Below, one piece after another: positions 39,939 through 49,933 of a DNA stretch of 64,000 bases. Position 1 is the first letter of the stretch, and every line of letters begins with the position of its first letter. The DNA lies in the NCBI RefSeq assembly GCF_026342035.1, contig NZ_JAPENM010000005.1, forward strand, positions 1 to 64,000, given 5' to 3'. The position numbers were made by a program, and so were the translations under genes. The notes beneath the pieces were generated by a model. The model was not told the origin of the DNA. It did not search any database and was given only the letters and a program-made list of their open reading frames with translations. The stretch is from Aldersonia sp. NBC_00410 (lineage in GTDB: Bacteria > Actinomycetota > Actinomycetes > Mycobacteriales > Mycobacteriaceae).

Positions 39939-42203
39939 TTACCGGGTGGGGGTGAACCGGCGCAGTCGCAGGCTGTTGCTCACCACGAACACCGAGCTCA
40001 AGGCCATTGCGGCGCCAGCGATCAGCGGGTTGAGCAGGCCCAGCGCCGCGAGCGGCAGGGCCGCCACGTTGTAGCCGAACGCCCAGAACAGATTGCCCTT
40101 GATGGTGCGCAGGGTCGCCCGCGCCAAACGGATCGCGTCCGGGGCGGCCCGCAGGTCACCGCGCACCAGCGTCAGGTCCGAGGCCTCGATCGCGACGTCG
40201 GTGCCGGTGCCCATCGCCAGACCCAGGTCGGCCTGGGCGAGAGCGGCCGCGTCGTTGACGCCATCGCCGACCATCGCCACCACCCGCCCCTGGTCCTGCA
40301 GGTTCTTGATCACGTCGACCTTGTCCGCGGGCAGGACCTCGGAGATCACCTCCTCGATTCCGACCTGGTTCGCGACGTTCTGCGCAGCGCGGCGATTGTC
40401 CCCGGTGAGCAGCACGGGTGTGAGGCCGAGCTCACGTAGTTCCGCGATCGCCGCCGCGGAGGTGTCCTTGACTGTGTCGGAGACGACTATCACCGCGCGG
40501 ATCGACCCGTCCCACGCAATCCACACCGGGGTGCGTCCCTGGCTTTCGGCTTCCTCGACAACGAGTTGCAGCGCGTCGGGGGCGGTGAGCGCCCACTCAT
40601 CGCGCAACCAGCTGCTCCGGCCGGCGAGCATGGCGTGACCCTCGACGACACCGGATACCCCACGGCCGCCATGGTTTTCGAAGGCCTCGACCTCCGGCAA
40701 CGGGCCTACCTCGGCGGCGCGCGAGGCGACCGCACGGGCGATGGGGTGTTCGGAGGCATGCTCGAGAGCGCCCGCCAGACGCAGGACTTCGGTGTCGGAC
40801 ACCCCTTCGGTGGCGTGCACCGAGGTGACTGCCATCCGGCCGGTGGTGACGGTGCCCGTCTTGTCCAGGACGATCGTGTCGACGCGGCGGGTCGATTCGA
40901 GGATCTGCGGGCCCTTGATCAAGATGCCGAGCTGGGCGCCGCGGCCGGTGCCGACGAGCAGCGCGGTGGGTGTGGCCAACCCCAGCGCACACGGGCACGC
41001 GATGATTAGTACGGCGACCGCGGCGGTGAACGCCGCCGTCACCGTGTTTCCGGTCAGCAGCCATACCGCGAGGGTCAGCAGTGCGAGCCCGATGACGATG
41101 GGCACGAAGACCGCCGAAACCCGGTCGGCGAGGCGCTGGACTTGTGCCTTCCCGTTCTGTGCCTCGGTCACCAGTCGTGCCATCTGCGCGAGTTGGGTAT
41201 CGGCGCCGATGCGGTTGGCACGGACGACTATTCGACCGCCGGCGTTGACGGTGGCGCCGACGACGCTGTCGCCGGGCCCGACCTCGACGGGGACCGGTTC
41301 GCCGGTGAGCATGGATGCATCGACTGCGGAGGTGCCGGAGGTGACGATCCCGTCGGTGGCGATCTTCTCCCCGGGCCGGACGACGAACATGTCGCCGACG
41401 GCAAGTTGGCCGATCGGGATGCGGATCTCGGATTCACCGCGGAGCACGGCGACGTCCTTGGCGCCCATGTCGAGCAGGGCGCGCAGCGCCGCCCCGGACT
41501 GCCGTTTCGCGCGGGCCTCGAAGTATCGCCCGGCGAGGATGAAGGTGGTCACCGCGGAGGCGACTTCGAGGTAGAGGTGCGGTTCGGTGCTGCCGGTGGT
41601 CAGCAGGTCGAACTTCATCTGCATGCCGGTCATGCCGGCGTGGGTGAAGAACAGTGCCCACAGCGACCACAGGTAGGCGGCGGTGACGCCGACGGAGATG
41701 AGGGTGTCCATCGTGGCGGCGCCGTGCCGCAAGTTCGCCCAGGCGGCGCGGTGGAACGGCAGCGCGCCCCACACCACCACGGGGGAGGCGACGGTCAAGG
41801 TCAGCCACTGCCAGTTGTCGAATTGGAGTGCCGGGATCATCGACAACAGCACGACCGGCACGGTCAGCACCGTCGAGACGATCAGCCGCTGCCGCCACTC
41901 GGCGGCCTCGTCCGGTTCTGTGGGGGCGGCCGTCGTCGCCCCGGCGGCGTCCGCGGGGGAAACGGGGAGGGTGGCGGTGTATCCGGTCGCCTCCACCGTC
42001 GCCACAAGATCTTCCGGGGAAACCCGGTCGGCGAAGCTGACCCTGGCCTTCTCGGTCGCGTAATTGACTGTGGCGGTAACGCCGTCCATCCGGTTGAGCT
42101 TCTTCTCGATCCGCGCCGCACACGACGCGCACGTCATTCCCCCGATCGACAACTCGAGATCGTATTCTCGATCACCGGACTCGGTCACGTGGGTGGTCTT
42201 CAT
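39939..42203 (-). CDS. copA: Cu+-exporting P-type ATPase
   Basis: 754 aa from ATG 42203. N-terminal HMA domain with [17 protein letters not shown] (Cys25, Cys28). Transmembrane metal motif [15 protein letters not shown] (Cys403-Pro-Cys405). Phosphorylated Asp447 in [14 protein letters not shown] loop [11 protein letters not shown] and hinge [16 protein letters not shown]. This is the P1B-1 pattern for Cu+ export across the inner membrane. It diverges from the copZ side with a CsoR-like box in front. Confidence 0.95.
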   Translation of the reverse strand: MKTTHVTESGDREYDLELSIGGMTCASCAARIEKKLNRMDGVTATVNYATEKARVSFADRVSPEDLVATVEATGYTATLPVSPADAAGATTAAPTEPDEAAEWRQRLIVSTVLTVPVVLLSMIPALQFDNWQWLTLTVASPVVVWGALPFHRAAWANLRHGAATMDTLISVGVTAAYLWSLWALFFTHAGMTGMQMKFDLLTTGSTEPHLYLEVASAVTTFILAGRYFEARAKRQSGAALRALLDMGAKDVAVLRGESEIRIPIGQLAVGDMFVVRPGEKIATDGIVTSGTSAVDASMLTGEPVPVEVGPGDSVVGATVNAGGRIVVRANRIGADTQLAQMARLVTEAQNGKAQVQRLADRVSAVFVPIVIGLALLTLAVWLLTGNTVTAAFTAAVAVLIIACPCALGLATPTALLVGTGRGAQLGILIKGPQILESTRRVDTIVLDKTGTVTTGRMAVTSVHATEGVSDTEVLRLAGALEHASEHPIARAVASRAAEVGPLPEVEAFENHGGRGVSGVVEGHAMLAGRSSWLRDEWALTAPDALQLVVEEAESQGRTPVWIAWDGSIRAVIVVSDTVKDTSAAAIAELRELGLTPVLLTGDNRRAAQNVANQVGIEEVISEVLPADKVDVIKNLQDQGRVVAMVGDGVNDAAALAQADLGLAMGTGTDVAIEASDLTLVRGDLRAAPDAIRLARATLRTIKGNLFWAFGYNVAALPLAALGLLNPLIAGAAMALSSVFVVSNSLRLRRFTPTR

Positions 42204-42235
42204 GTGCTCATCCTCTTGCCACTCGTATCTCAGTA

Positions 42236-42256
42236 ATAACACTCCTAGGGGGTAAC
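42236..42256 (-). promoter_or_regulatory. CsoR-like operator upstream of copA
   Basis: TAACACTCCTAGGGGGTAACC has imperfect dyad symmetry around CTAG, with the T-A-C-rich / G-rich arms of copper-sensing CsoR boxes. It lies ~35 bp before the copA start. Confidence 0.5.
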
Positions 42257-42388
42257 CAGAGCCAGGCGGTATCCGGCACTCCCTAGATCGCGCATGCACC
42301 CGGCGCCGCACTGCGTTCGGCGCGGTTACCCACGGTGGTAGACCCTCGGCCCACCGACTCGGGACGCCTACCCGGGGCGATTACGGGC

Positions 42389-42673
42389 TCAGCTGCAGCA
42401 GCACCCGCCGGCATCGCCAACCACGGGCAGTGCGGTGCCGACCACCGTGTCATGCGACGCCGTGTCGCGCCCTGCCGCCACGACGTCGTACCCGGCGTCG
42501 GAGATGGCCTGTGCGACAGCGCCGTCGATCGGCACGCCGGCGCTGGTGACCGTTCCTGCTGTCAGATCCACCTCCACCCCGGTCACCCCGGGGACCGCGC
42601 CCACCGCCGCCCGCACCGTCGACACGCAGTGTCCACACGTCATGCCCTCGACCTTGTACGTGGTGACAGTCAT
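42389..42673 (-). CDS. copZ: Copper chaperone (HMA domain) with Cys-rich tail
   Basis: 94 aa, ATG at 42673 after AAGGTGATT. HMA core YKVEGMTCGHCVSTVRAAV. An extra C-terminal ~25 residues end GDAGGCCCS, a three-Cys cluster not usual in CopZ; it could bind extra Cu+ or a second partner. It is upstream of copA on the same strand (185 bp gap) and should deliver Cu+ to it. Confidence 0.9.
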   Translation of the reverse strand: MTVTTYKVEGMTCGHCVSTVRAAVGAVPGVTGVEVDLTAGTVTSAGVPIDGAVAQAISDAGYDVVAAGRDTASHDTVVGTALPVVGDAGGCCCS

Positions 42674-42723
42674 CGGTAATCACCTTTCTCGCCGCACGCT
42701 CGGGCGAGCGCAAACTCGAATAT

Positions 42724-42740
42724 ATACCCCTATGGGGTAT
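42724..42740 (+). promoter_or_regulatory. CsoR-like operator, perfect arms
   Basis: ATACCCC-TAT-GGGGTAT: 7-bp arms are exact complements around a 3-bp centre. This is the form of copper-responsive CsoR/CopY-class boxes. It is 51 bp upstream of copZ. Confidence 0.65.
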
Positions 42741-42864
42741 GGGTAGTCGGGTGTTTCCGTTGCCGTCACGGTGCGTTATCCGAGGTCAGGGGAGGATCGG
42801 GGCCGCTGCACGTCTCTCTCGCCGGTGGCTCCTTCATCGAATCTTCATCAAATCTCTAACCAAG

Positions 42865-42885
42865 GCATACCCCGTGGGGGCATGC
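42865..42885 (+). promoter_or_regulatory. Second CsoR-like operator, for the rightward operon
   Basis: GCATACCCC-GTG-GGGGCATGC: 9-bp arms with one mismatch. It lies ~85 bp before the first rightward copper gene. With the box at 42,724 it would let one regulator control both divergent operons. Confidence 0.6.
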
Positions 42886-42968
42886 TCGGGCTCGAGCGAG
42901 GCAGGTCGCGGCAGGGTGAAATCGAGTGCGGCGGGCCTGGGAGTGGTGCGGACAGTGAGGAAGTGGTG

Positions 42969-43214
42969 ATGGCCCGCAGGTGGAATGTGAACGTAACCCC
43001 GACCGAACGGATCGCGCGGATCCTCGTCGGCTCAGCTGGTGTGGTCGGCGGGGTACTAGTCGCCGCGGGCGGGGCCTCGGTCTGGGTTGTGGTGTTGGCG
43101 GCGTTCCTGATTCTCGCCGGACTGGATCTGGTGGTGACCGGAGCGACCGGGCATTGCCCGCTGTACCAGAGGCTGGGCCACGTCCCGGCATCGTTGAAGG
43201 GTGGTATGCGATGA
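42969..43214 (+). CDS. DUF2892-type small membrane protein
   Basis: 81 aa from ATG 42969, with GAGGAAG upstream. It reads NVTPTERIARILVGSAGVVG, then two helices (VLVAAGGASVWVVVLAAFLI) and TGHCPLYQRLGH, the usual DUF2892 layout with a Cys in the CPLY motif. It overlaps the next gene by 4 bp. DUF2892 proteins often sit with metal or sulfur genes. Confidence 0.85.
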   Translation: MARRWNVNVTPTERIARILVGSAGVVGGVLVAAGGASVWVVVLAAFLILAGLDLVVTGATGHCPLYQRLGHVPASLKGGMR

Positions 43215-43453
43215 CGAACGAGGATGAGCGCGTGCCGTCCGTCGGGGACGACAGCGGCCTTGACGATCCGCACGGAGTCGGCGGCCGCAGTCGTCACCAT
43301 TTGGCGATGATCGCCTGCTGCATTCCGATGCTTGTGGTTGCCGTCGCGCTGATCGCCACCGGAACGGTGGGAATCGGGAGCATGGTCTTCGCGGTGGCGT
43401 GCCTGGGAATGATGACGGTGATGATGTTCTCGATGGGGGGAGGACGTCAGTGA
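43211..43453 (+). CDS. DUF2933-like small membrane protein
   Basis: 80 aa, ATG at 43211 overlapping the previous stop. An acidic ~25-residue head leads to [20 protein letters not shown], a helix with a Cys pair, and a final Met-rich helix [12 protein letters not shown]. Met and Cys in the membrane suggest a copper-related role, inferred from context. Confidence 0.75.
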   Translation: MTNEDERVPSVGDDSGLDDPHGVGGRSRHHLAMIACCIPMLVVAVALIATGTVGIGSMVFAVACLGMMTVMMFSMGGGRQ

Positions 43454-43574
43454 CCTTTCCACTGGTGGGAAACGGCAGCGGCCGCCCGGTTCCGCAGATA
43501 TGCCGACAGATAGCAGTGATGCCCAAGCGGCGCGCCGATTCGGGGCCGCCCCAACGCAAGGAGTGCGGGCGCGC

Positions 43575-46013
43575 ATGAACCGAACCACCGTTCTCGAAAT
43601 GGGTGGGCTGCAATGGGCGAGTTCGAAGGCGACCGTCGAAGCCACCCTGCTCCGTCGTCCCGGGGTCGCGTCCGTGGAGGCCAACGCGGTGAACCAGACC
43701 GCCACAGTGACGTACGATCCGGCGGCGACGTCGGTGCTTGAACTGTCGAAGTGGGTGCGCGACTGCGGGTATCACTGTGCCGGGCGTTCGGTGCCCGACC
43801 ACGTGTGCGACCCGATGTCCGAGCCGACCGGCCCGACGACCGAGGCCCAACCCGACCGCCACCTCCCGGCGACCGAAGCATCCGCCGAGCCGGCGGCGCC
43901 GGACCTGCACGCCGGGCACGAGGCGCATGCGGGGCGGTCGCCGCAGGAGATGATGGGACACGGCGGGGCCCATGCCGGGATGTCGATGGACGACATGGTC
44001 CGCGACATGCGCAATCGCTTCTTGGTGGCGCTGGTGCTGTCGATCCCGATCATGTTGTGGTCCCCGATGGGCCGCGACATGTTCGGGTTCACGGTGCCGG
44101 CACCGTTCGGGCTGCGCGACGACGTGTTCACCCTGCTGCTCAGCCTGCCGGTGGTGTTCTACTCGGCGTGGATCTTCTTCGACGGCGCCTACCGGGCGCT
44201 CAAGGCCCGCACCCTCGACATGATGGTGCTCGTCGCGGTCGCTGTCGGTGCCGGCTGGCTCTACAGCGTCGGCGTGACACTCACCGGCGGCGGCGAGGTG
44301 TTCTACGAGGCCGCCACCGTGCTGACAACATTCGTGCTGCTCGGGCACTGGTTCGAGATGCGTGCCCGCGGCGGCGCGAACGACGCGATCCGCACCCTGC
44401 TCGAACTGGCTCCGCCGATGGCGGCGGTGTTGCGGGACGGAGAACCCGTCGAGATCCCCACCGCCGAGGTAGTCGTGGGGAATCTGCTGCTCATCCGCCC
44501 CGGCGCGAAAATCCCGGTCGACGGCACCGTCGAGGACGGCGACTCCGAGGTCGACGAGTCCATGGTCACCGGCGAGAGCCTGCCGGTCACCAAAGCGCCC
44601 GGCTCGGGCGTGATCGGCGCCTCTATCAACACCACCGGCACCCTGCGGGTGCGGGCCACCAAGGTCGGCTCCGACACCGCTCTCGCCCAGATCGTCGCAA
44701 TGGTCCAGGAGGCCCAGAACTCGAAGGCTCCCGGGCAGCGTCTCGCTGATCGGGCCGCATTCTGGCTGGTCCTGGTCGCGCTGATCGGCGGCACCGGAAC
44801 ATTCCTGGTGTGGCTGCTGGTCGGGGAAAGTGTGCAGACGGCGCTGCTGTTCGCGATCACCGTCGTGGTCATCACCTGCCCCGACGCGCTGGGTTTGGCC
44901 ACTCCGACCGCGATCATGGTCGGTACCGGCCTTGGCGCCCAACGCGGGGTGTTGTTCAAGAACGCCACCGCGCTCGAGACGTCGGCGCGGATCGACACCG
45001 TGGTGATGGACAAGACCGGCACCCTGACCAAGGGCGAACCGGAGGTCACCGACGTGATCACCAGCGGCATCGGCGAGGACGAGCTACTAGCTCTCGTCGC
45101 CGCCGTCGAACGCGAATCCGAGCACCCGCTGGCCGGTGCGATCGTTCGCTACGCCACCGACCGCGGCAGTCCGCAGTTGCCCTTGGTCGGGTTCCGGAAT
45201 GTGCCCGGTCATGGCGCCACCGCGGTGGTGCAGGGCCGCCGGGTCGCGGTGGGCAACCGCAAGCTCATGATCGCCGAACAGGTCGACTTCGGGGACCTGA
45301 TGGACCGTCGGGACGAGCTGGCCTCGACCGGGCGGACAGCGGTGCTCGTGGCCGTCGACGGCCGCGGCGTCGGGGCGATCGCCTTGGCCGACGCCGCCCG
45401 GGAAACCTCCGCCGCCGCCGTGTCTGCCCTCCACGACCTGGGTGTCGAGGTGGTCATGCTCAGTGGCGACAACGAGGCCACCGCCGCGCGCATTGCCGGG
45501 CAACTGGGCATCGACACCGTCATCGCCGAGGTGCTCCCCGGGGACAAGGCCGCCAAGATCGCCGAGCTGCAGCGCGCGGGCAGGAAGGTCGCGATGGTCG
45601 GCGACGGCGTCAACGACGCCCCCGCCCTGGCTCAGGCGGACCTGGGCATCGCGATCGGCGCCGGCACCGACGTCGCCATCGAGACCGCCGACCTGGTGCT
45701 GATGCGTTCGGACCCACTTGATGTGCCCATCGCCCTGCGGATCGGGCGCGGCACGCTGCGCAAGATGCGGCAGAACCTCGGCTGGGCCGTCGGCTACAAC
45801 GTGATCGCGTTGCCGATCGCCGCCGGAGTCTTCGAACCCTCGCTCGGCCTGGTCCTGCGCCCAGAGATCGCGGCCCTGTCGATGTCGGGCTCGAGCCTCA
45901 TCGTCGCGGTCAACGCGCTGATGCTCAAACGGCTCAAACTGCCCGCCCCGCCCGAACCGCAGCTCACGCAGGCCCTGCCGGCGCCCGCACCCACGACCAC
46001 GGGGCCACGATGA
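43575..46013 (+). CDS. Heavy-metal P1B ATPase with CPD motif
   Basis: 812 aa from ATG 43575 with AAGGAG upstream. The N-terminal HMA-like domain has lost its CxxC: where CxxC is expected it reads [17 protein letters not shown] His/Met-rich linker ([25 protein letters not shown]) follows. The membrane metal motif is [14 protein letters not shown] (Cys435-Pro-Asp437), neither CPC nor CPH. Asp479 in [11 protein letters not shown] is the phosphorylation site. All ATPase motifs are intact. Substrate is probably copper, by context. Confidence 0.9.
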   Translation: MNRTTVLEMGGLQWASSKATVEATLLRRPGVASVEANAVNQTATVTYDPAATSVLELSKWVRDCGYHCAGRSVPDHVCDPMSEPTGPTTEAQPDRHLPATEASAEPAAPDLHAGHEAHAGRSPQEMMGHGGAHAGMSMDDMVRDMRNRFLVALVLSIPIMLWSPMGRDMFGFTVPAPFGLRDDVFTLLLSLPVVFYSAWIFFDGAYRALKARTLDMMVLVAVAVGAGWLYSVGVTLTGGGEVFYEAATVLTTFVLLGHWFEMRARGGANDAIRTLLELAPPMAAVLRDGEPVEIPTAEVVVGNLLLIRPGAKIPVDGTVEDGDSEVDESMVTGESLPVTKAPGSGVIGASINTTGTLRVRATKVGSDTALAQIVAMVQEAQNSKAPGQRLADRAAFWLVLVALIGGTGTFLVWLLVGESVQTALLFAITVVVITCPDALGLATPTAIMVGTGLGAQRGVLFKNATALETSARIDTVVMDKTGTLTKGEPEVTDVITSGIGEDELLALVAAVERESEHPLAGAIVRYATDRGSPQLPLVGFRNVPGHGATAVVQGRRVAVGNRKLMIAEQVDFGDLMDRRDELASTGRTAVLVAVDGRGVGAIALADAARETSAAAVSALHDLGVEVVMLSGDNEATAARIAGQLGIDTVIAEVLPGDKAAKIAELQRAGRKVAMVGDGVNDAPALAQADLGIAIGAGTDVAIETADLVLMRSDPLDVPIALRIGRGTLRKMRQNLGWAVGYNVIALPIAAGVFEPSLGLVLRPEIAALSMSGSSLIVAVNALMLKRLKLPAPPEPQLTQALPAPAPTTTGPR

Positions 46014-46177
46014 GCAAAGAGCCCGCGGCCCCAACGGAATTCACCAGCGCCCGAAAGGGGTTTCCGAGATGTCACCGGCGCGCACGGACCTGTCCGGCCC
46101 GCTCGTGCGGTTTGACCACCCTCCCCGTGCCCGGGTAATCACCACTTGTGTCCAGAGTGAGAAAGGAATTCCTTGCC

Positions 46178-46879
46178 ATGAAGACCACGAACCTCGCCGT
46201 CGGCGCCGCCCTGGTCGCCGCCCTCGTCGCGTTGACCGGCTGTAGTAACTCCAGCAACGATGAGACAGGGCAGAGCAGCGCCTCGGTCACCGCGACCACC
46301 GCCTCAGCCGATACCCACAACCAGGTGGACGTGACGTTCGCGCAGCAGATGATTCCCCATCACGAGCAGGCGATCGAGATGAGCGATGTCGTGCTCGCCA
46401 AGGACGGGATCGACCCCCGGGTGACCGATCTGGCGAATCAGATCAAGGCAGCTCAAGGCCCGGAGATCGAGCAGTTGCAAGCCTGGTTGACCGAGTGGGG
46501 ACAGTCCGGCATGCCGATGAGCACGCCGGGGATGATGCCGTCGGATCAGAACATGCCGATGTCCACACCCGGGATGGAGATGCCGGGCCACGCCATGCCG
46601 ATGCCGTCCTCGTCAACCCCATCGCCCGGTGCCGGGGGGATGGGGATGAGCGGAATGATGTCCGACCAGGACATGACCGCACTGCGGAACGCCCAGGGTG
46701 TCGAGGCGAGCCGGCTGTACCTCACACAGATGATCACCCATCACCAGGGCGCGATCACCATGGCGCAGACCGAGATCGACTCCGGTCAGTACCCCGACGC
46801 CGTCGCGATGGCGCGCACCATAGCCGACACCCAACAGCAGGAAATCACCACGATGCAGAACATCCTGGCCTCGCTGTGA
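46178..46879 (+). CDS. DUF305 Met-rich copper-associated lipoprotein
   Basis: 233 aa from ATG 46178 with AAAGGA upstream. The lipobox is ALTGC (Cys22). The DUF305 domain shows FAQQMIPHHEQAIEMSDVV and QMITHHQGAITMAQTEID. Between them lies a Met/Pro-rich insert (MPMSTPGMMPSDQNMPMS). HH and Met motifs bind Cu+ in related proteins. It lies 165 bp after the ATPase and would bind copper outside the membrane. Confidence 0.9.
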   Translation: MKTTNLAVGAALVAALVALTGCSNSSNDETGQSSASVTATTASADTHNQVDVTFAQQMIPHHEQAIEMSDVVLAKDGIDPRVTDLANQIKAAQGPEIEQLQAWLTEWGQSGMPMSTPGMMPSDQNMPMSTPGMEMPGHAMPMPSSSTPSPGAGGMGMSGMMSDQDMTALRNAQGVEASRLYLTQMITHHQGAITMAQTEIDSGQYPDAVAMARTIADTQQQEITTMQNILASL

Positions 46880-46934
46880 CACCCGGCTTCGTGGATTCGA
46901 ACACCCGCCGCTGACCTTGTCCGAGGAGAACACG

Positions 46935-47162
46935 GTGAGCACCACCGCCAGTTACCACGTATCCGGCATGACCTGTGCGCATTGCGTGAAGGCAGTCACC
47001 GACGAACTCGACCGTCTCGATGCAGTGACGAGCGTCGACATAGACCTGGTTCCGGACGGGGATTCTCAGGTGAGGGTCACCAGCAGCCGGCCATTGTCGG
47101 TCGAGCAGGTACGTCACGCCGTCGATGAGGCCGGATACTCGCTGGCCGCCCCACCCGCCTGA
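46935..47162 (+). CDS. Second HMA copper chaperone
   Basis: 75 aa from GTG 46935 with GAGGAG upstream (TTG 46917 would place that site inside the gene). HMA core YHVSGMTCAHCVKAVTDELD. Plain CopZ length without the Cys-rich tail of the other copy. It probably serves the CPD ATPase in the same operon, which lacks its own metal-binding CxxC. Confidence 0.88.
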   Translation: MSTTASYHVSGMTCAHCVKAVTDELDRLDAVTSVDIDLVPDGDSQVRVTSSRPLSVEQVRHAVDEAGYSLAAPPA

Positions 47163-47191
47163 TCCGCCCCAACACGTCTGCCCCTGGGACA

Positions 47192-47527
47192 TCAGCGAAG
47201 TTTCGCGACGGTGAGAACGAGAACGGGTTCGACCAGCGCCTCCACCCGGGGACGAGGCGCCGCGGTGATCGTCACTAGATCACCGGCCGCCGCATCGACG
47301 TGACTGTCAGCGCACGTCAGCCGAACCCGACCGCACACGATGTACATGGTGGCCTCGCCGTGGATGGAAACATCGCCAAATCGCGTGCCCGGGGTGAGTG
47401 CGATGAGAGTCTGCCGCAGCCGGTGCTCGTGACCGCCGTAGACAGTTTCCGCGCTCCGTCCGCTCGGCGCACTGCGGGCGTGCGCGAGTCGGTGCCGCGC
47501 GATCGCCGTAACCGAGTACTTCCTCAT
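47192..47527 (-). CDS. Small cupin-domain protein
   Basis: 111 aa, ATG at 47527 overlapping the kinase stop. Cupin-like strands HRLRQTLIALTPGTRFGD, EATMYIVCGRVRLTCAD and AAAGDLVTITAAPRPRVEAL. It is the last gene of the regulator-kinase-cupin operon. It may bind a metal or small ligand; nothing else is certain. Confidence 0.8.
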   Translation of the reverse strand: MRKYSVTAIARHRLAHARSAPSGRSAETVYGGHEHRLRQTLIALTPGTRFGDVSIHGEATMYIVCGRVRLTCADSHVDAAAGDLVTITAAPRPRVEALVEPVLVLTVAKLR

Positions 47528-48681
47528 CGCTGATCCCAGCGCAGCGGGAACGTGATGGTGAACGTACTACCGGTACCGGGGCCGCCACTGCGGGCGGTGA
47601 GGTGACCGCGCTGTGCCTCGACGAGGGCCTTGGCGATCGCGAGTCCGATCCCGGCTCCGCCATGTCCGCGGTCGCGGGCCGAATCGACCCGGTAAAACCG
47701 TTCGAACAGGTGCGGGAGATGTTCGGCGGCGATTCCGTCGCCGGTGTCGGTCACCTCGATCACCAGCAACTCCGGTCGCTGTTCCGCCGTCACCTCGACC
47801 CTTCCGCCGCCTGGGGTGTGACGCAAGGCGTTGTCGAGCAGATTGCCGAACACCTGCCCGAGCCGCTCCGGGTCGGCCCACAGCCCCGGAAGATGCGCAG
47901 GAACACGAGAAGTCAGTGCCACCTCCTTCGCGGCGTAGCGGTCGGCCGCAGCCGCGAGCGCGTTGGATATGAGCGCTCCCGGAACCACCCACGCGGGCTC
48001 GATCGAGGTCCAGCCCTCTTCTGCCTGGGAGAGCGCGCTCACATCGTCCGAGAAACGGACCAGCCTGCGGGTCTGATCGCGCAGCATGCCGATCGTGTCC
48101 GCATCCAATGTCTCGACCCCATCCTCGAGTGCCTCCATGTACGCCTCGAGCACCGACACGGGGGTGCGGATCTCGTGGGCAAGGTCGCCCAGCAGTTGGC
48201 GGCGGGTCGTTTCGACCGATTCGAGACGGGCGGCCATCTGGTTGAACGCCTCGGCGAGGGCGCCGAAGTCCTCCCCCATGTGCGGCGGGGCGACCCGGAT
48301 GTCGTAGCGCCCGTCGGCGACCGCGGTCGCGGCGGACGAGACCTCGTTCACCGAACGTTGCAGGCGTCGACTGAAATACCAAGTGACTACCAGTGCGGCC
48401 AGGACGGCAACCCCGAGAGCCACCGCCAGCGAAATGGCTGTGGCCGAGCGGTATGCCTGTTCGGCGTGGAACTGCTCGTCGGACGAGGCCGGTACCCCGG
48501 CGCGGTGCAGGTGTTCGCGGAACAGTGGAGGGCCGGCGACCACCGCGACCACCCAACAGGTTGCGGCGCCCGCAACCAGCACCAGCGATTGAGCCAGCAG
48601 CAGACGCACCCCGAGTCCGGTGCCCCGGCTGCGCAACCGGACGGCGCCGAGGGGGTGTCGTCGAAGCTGACCCGATGTCAT
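47524..48681 (-). CDS. Sensor histidine kinase
   Basis: 385 aa, ATG at 48681 in an ATGA overlap with the regulator. Two helices (LLLAQSLVLVAGAATCWVVA and ISLAVALGVAVLAALVV) bracket a ~55-residue outer loop (EHLHRAG, EQFHAEQAYR) with His residues. HAMP follows, then the His box LLGDLAHEIRTPVSVLEAY, N box GQVFGNLLDNALRHTPGG, and GAGIGLAIAKALVEAQ. Context suggests metal or envelope sensing. Confidence 0.93.
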   Translation of the reverse strand: MTSGQLRRHPLGAVRLRSRGTGLGVRLLLAQSLVLVAGAATCWVVAVVAGPPLFREHLHRAGVPASSDEQFHAEQAYRSATAISLAVALGVAVLAALVVTWYFSRRLQRSVNEVSSAATAVADGRYDIRVAPPHMGEDFGALAEAFNQMAARLESVETTRRQLLGDLAHEIRTPVSVLEAYMEALEDGVETLDADTIGMLRDQTRRLVRFSDDVSALSQAEEGWTSIEPAWVVPGALISNALAAAADRYAAKEVALTSRVPAHLPGLWADPERLGQVFGNLLDNALRHTPGGGRVEVTAEQRPELLVIEVTDTGDGIAAEHLPHLFERFYRVDSARDRGHGGAGIGLAIAKALVEAQRGHLTARSGGPGTGSTFTITFPLRWDQR

Positions 48682-49442
48682 TGCCCGGTCCCCATTCGGT
48701 ATCCGATGCCGCGGATGGTGGTGACGTAGCGGGGAGCGGCGGGGTCGTCGCCGAGCTTGCGACGCAGGTGACCGACATGCACGTCGACGAGGTGCTCGTT
48801 CCCGACCCAAGTTTCGCCCCACACCGCCGCGATCAACTGCCGCCGGCTGAATACCATCCCCGGCCGCGCCGACAGGGCTGCCAGCACATCGAACTCGGTG
48901 CGGGTCAACATCACCGGGTGCTCGCCGAGGCTCACCTCCCGGCCCTCGACGTCGATCCTGAGCGCGCCGAAGCTACGCGGCTTGACCTCCTCTCCACCCG
49001 GCCGGGGTGGCGGTGTCTCGTACGCCGGCTCCTTCCGCGGCCGGCGCAACATGGCCCTGATGCGCGCCACCAACTCGCGCGGGCTGAACGGTTTGGTGAC
49101 GTAGTCATCGGCGCCGACCGACAGCCCGATGATGGTGTCCATTTCCGCGCTGCGGGCGGTCAACATCACCACGTAGGCATCGGAGAAAGTGCGCAGCTGC
49201 CGGCACACCTCGATTCCGTCGATGCCCGGCAACCCCAGGTCGAGGACTACGACATCGGGGTCGATCTCCCGCGCCCGCGCGAGCGCATCGTGCCCGTTGT
49301 AGGCGCCGGCGACCTCGAAGCTCGCCTGTTCGAGGTAGCTGGTGACGACCGCCACCAACGGCCGCTCGTCATCGACCACCAAGGCCCGATATCCCGCGGC
49401 GCTCTCGGGCGGCTGGGGCGGCGTGTTGTTCATGGTCTCCAT
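48678..49442 (-). CDS. OmpR-family response regulator
   Basis: 254 aa from ATG 49442; ATG 49433 is also possible. Receiver with VVDDE, phosphoacceptor Asp in DVVVLDLGLPGIDG, and YVTKPFSPRELVARI. Winged-helix DNA-binding domain with LTRTEFDVLAALSARPGMVF and VHVGHLRRKLGDD. It heads the operon with the kinase and cupin, transcribed toward the copper genes. Confidence 0.94.
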   Translation of the reverse strand: METMNNTPPQPPESAAGYRALVVDDERPLVAVVTSYLEQASFEVAGAYNGHDALARAREIDPDVVVLDLGLPGIDGIEVCRQLRTFSDAYVVMLTARSAEMDTIIGLSVGADDYVTKPFSPRELVARIRAMLRRPRKEPAYETPPPRPGGEEVKPRSFGALRIDVEGREVSLGEHPVMLTRTEFDVLAALSARPGMVFSRRQLIAAVWGETWVGNEHLVDVHVGHLRRKLGDDPAAPRYVTTIRGIGYRMGTGQ

Positions 49443-49576
49443 CGTCGCCGGTATGTGCTCCGATCCGGTGTCCCCCCACGACAACCGGTCATATCTTCAG
49501 CGAAACAACACACAACCCTCATCACTTCACCGTGCTCGACCACCAATTATTGGGGAGCAACGAAAGGTGAACCGCC

Positions 49577-49825
49577 ATGATGTGGTGGAACAACGGAATG
49601 GGCTGGGGTAGCTGGGCGCTGATGGTTCTGGCGATGATCGTGTTCTGGACTCTGGTCGTCGTCGGGATCCTGGCGCTCTTCCGCACCCTGCGGACGTCCG
49701 GCGATCAGCGTTTCGACTCCGGCGCCCGGGATGCCCGACAGATCCTCGACGAGCGCTTCGCCCGAGGGGAGATCGACGCCGAGGAATACCGCACCCGAAG
49801 TGACCAACTACGCACGAGGCGGTGA
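49577..49825 (+). CDS. SHOCT-domain membrane protein
   Basis: 82 aa, ATG at 49577 with AAAGG upstream. Starts MMWWNNGMGWGSWALMVL, one helix, then RQILDERFARGEIDAEEYRT, the SHOCT signature. Such proteins commonly sit beside copper oxidases and metal pumps in actinobacteria. Confidence 0.88.
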   Translation: MMWWNNGMGWGSWALMVLAMIVFWTLVVVGILALFRTLRTSGDQRFDSGARDARQILDERFARGEIDAEEYRTRSDQLRTRR

Positions 49826-49933
49826 TGGCCACCTCTTCACGTAACCGCCCGGCGATGGGCTCTCGGTTGGCCCGGGCCGCAGCACATCGGCCCTACGTCA
49901 CAGCGCGGTTTGTCCAGTGCGAGAAATGATCTC

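Noticed and set aside
42980-43210. Upstream extension of the DUF2933-like frame
   Set aside because: The in-frame region before 43,211 overlaps the DUF2892 gene and is not protein-like; the ATGA overlap gives the better start.
43056-44942. 628-aa minus-strand open frame opposite the CPD ATPase
   Set aside because: Rich in Gly, Asp, Arg and His as expected from antisense of an Ala/Val-rich membrane protein; no ribosome site.
46010-46138. 42-aa frame [17 protein letters not shown] after the CPD ATPase
   Set aside because: It starts in an ATGA overlap but turns into Arg/Cys-rich text without conservation signals; probably untranslated spacer.
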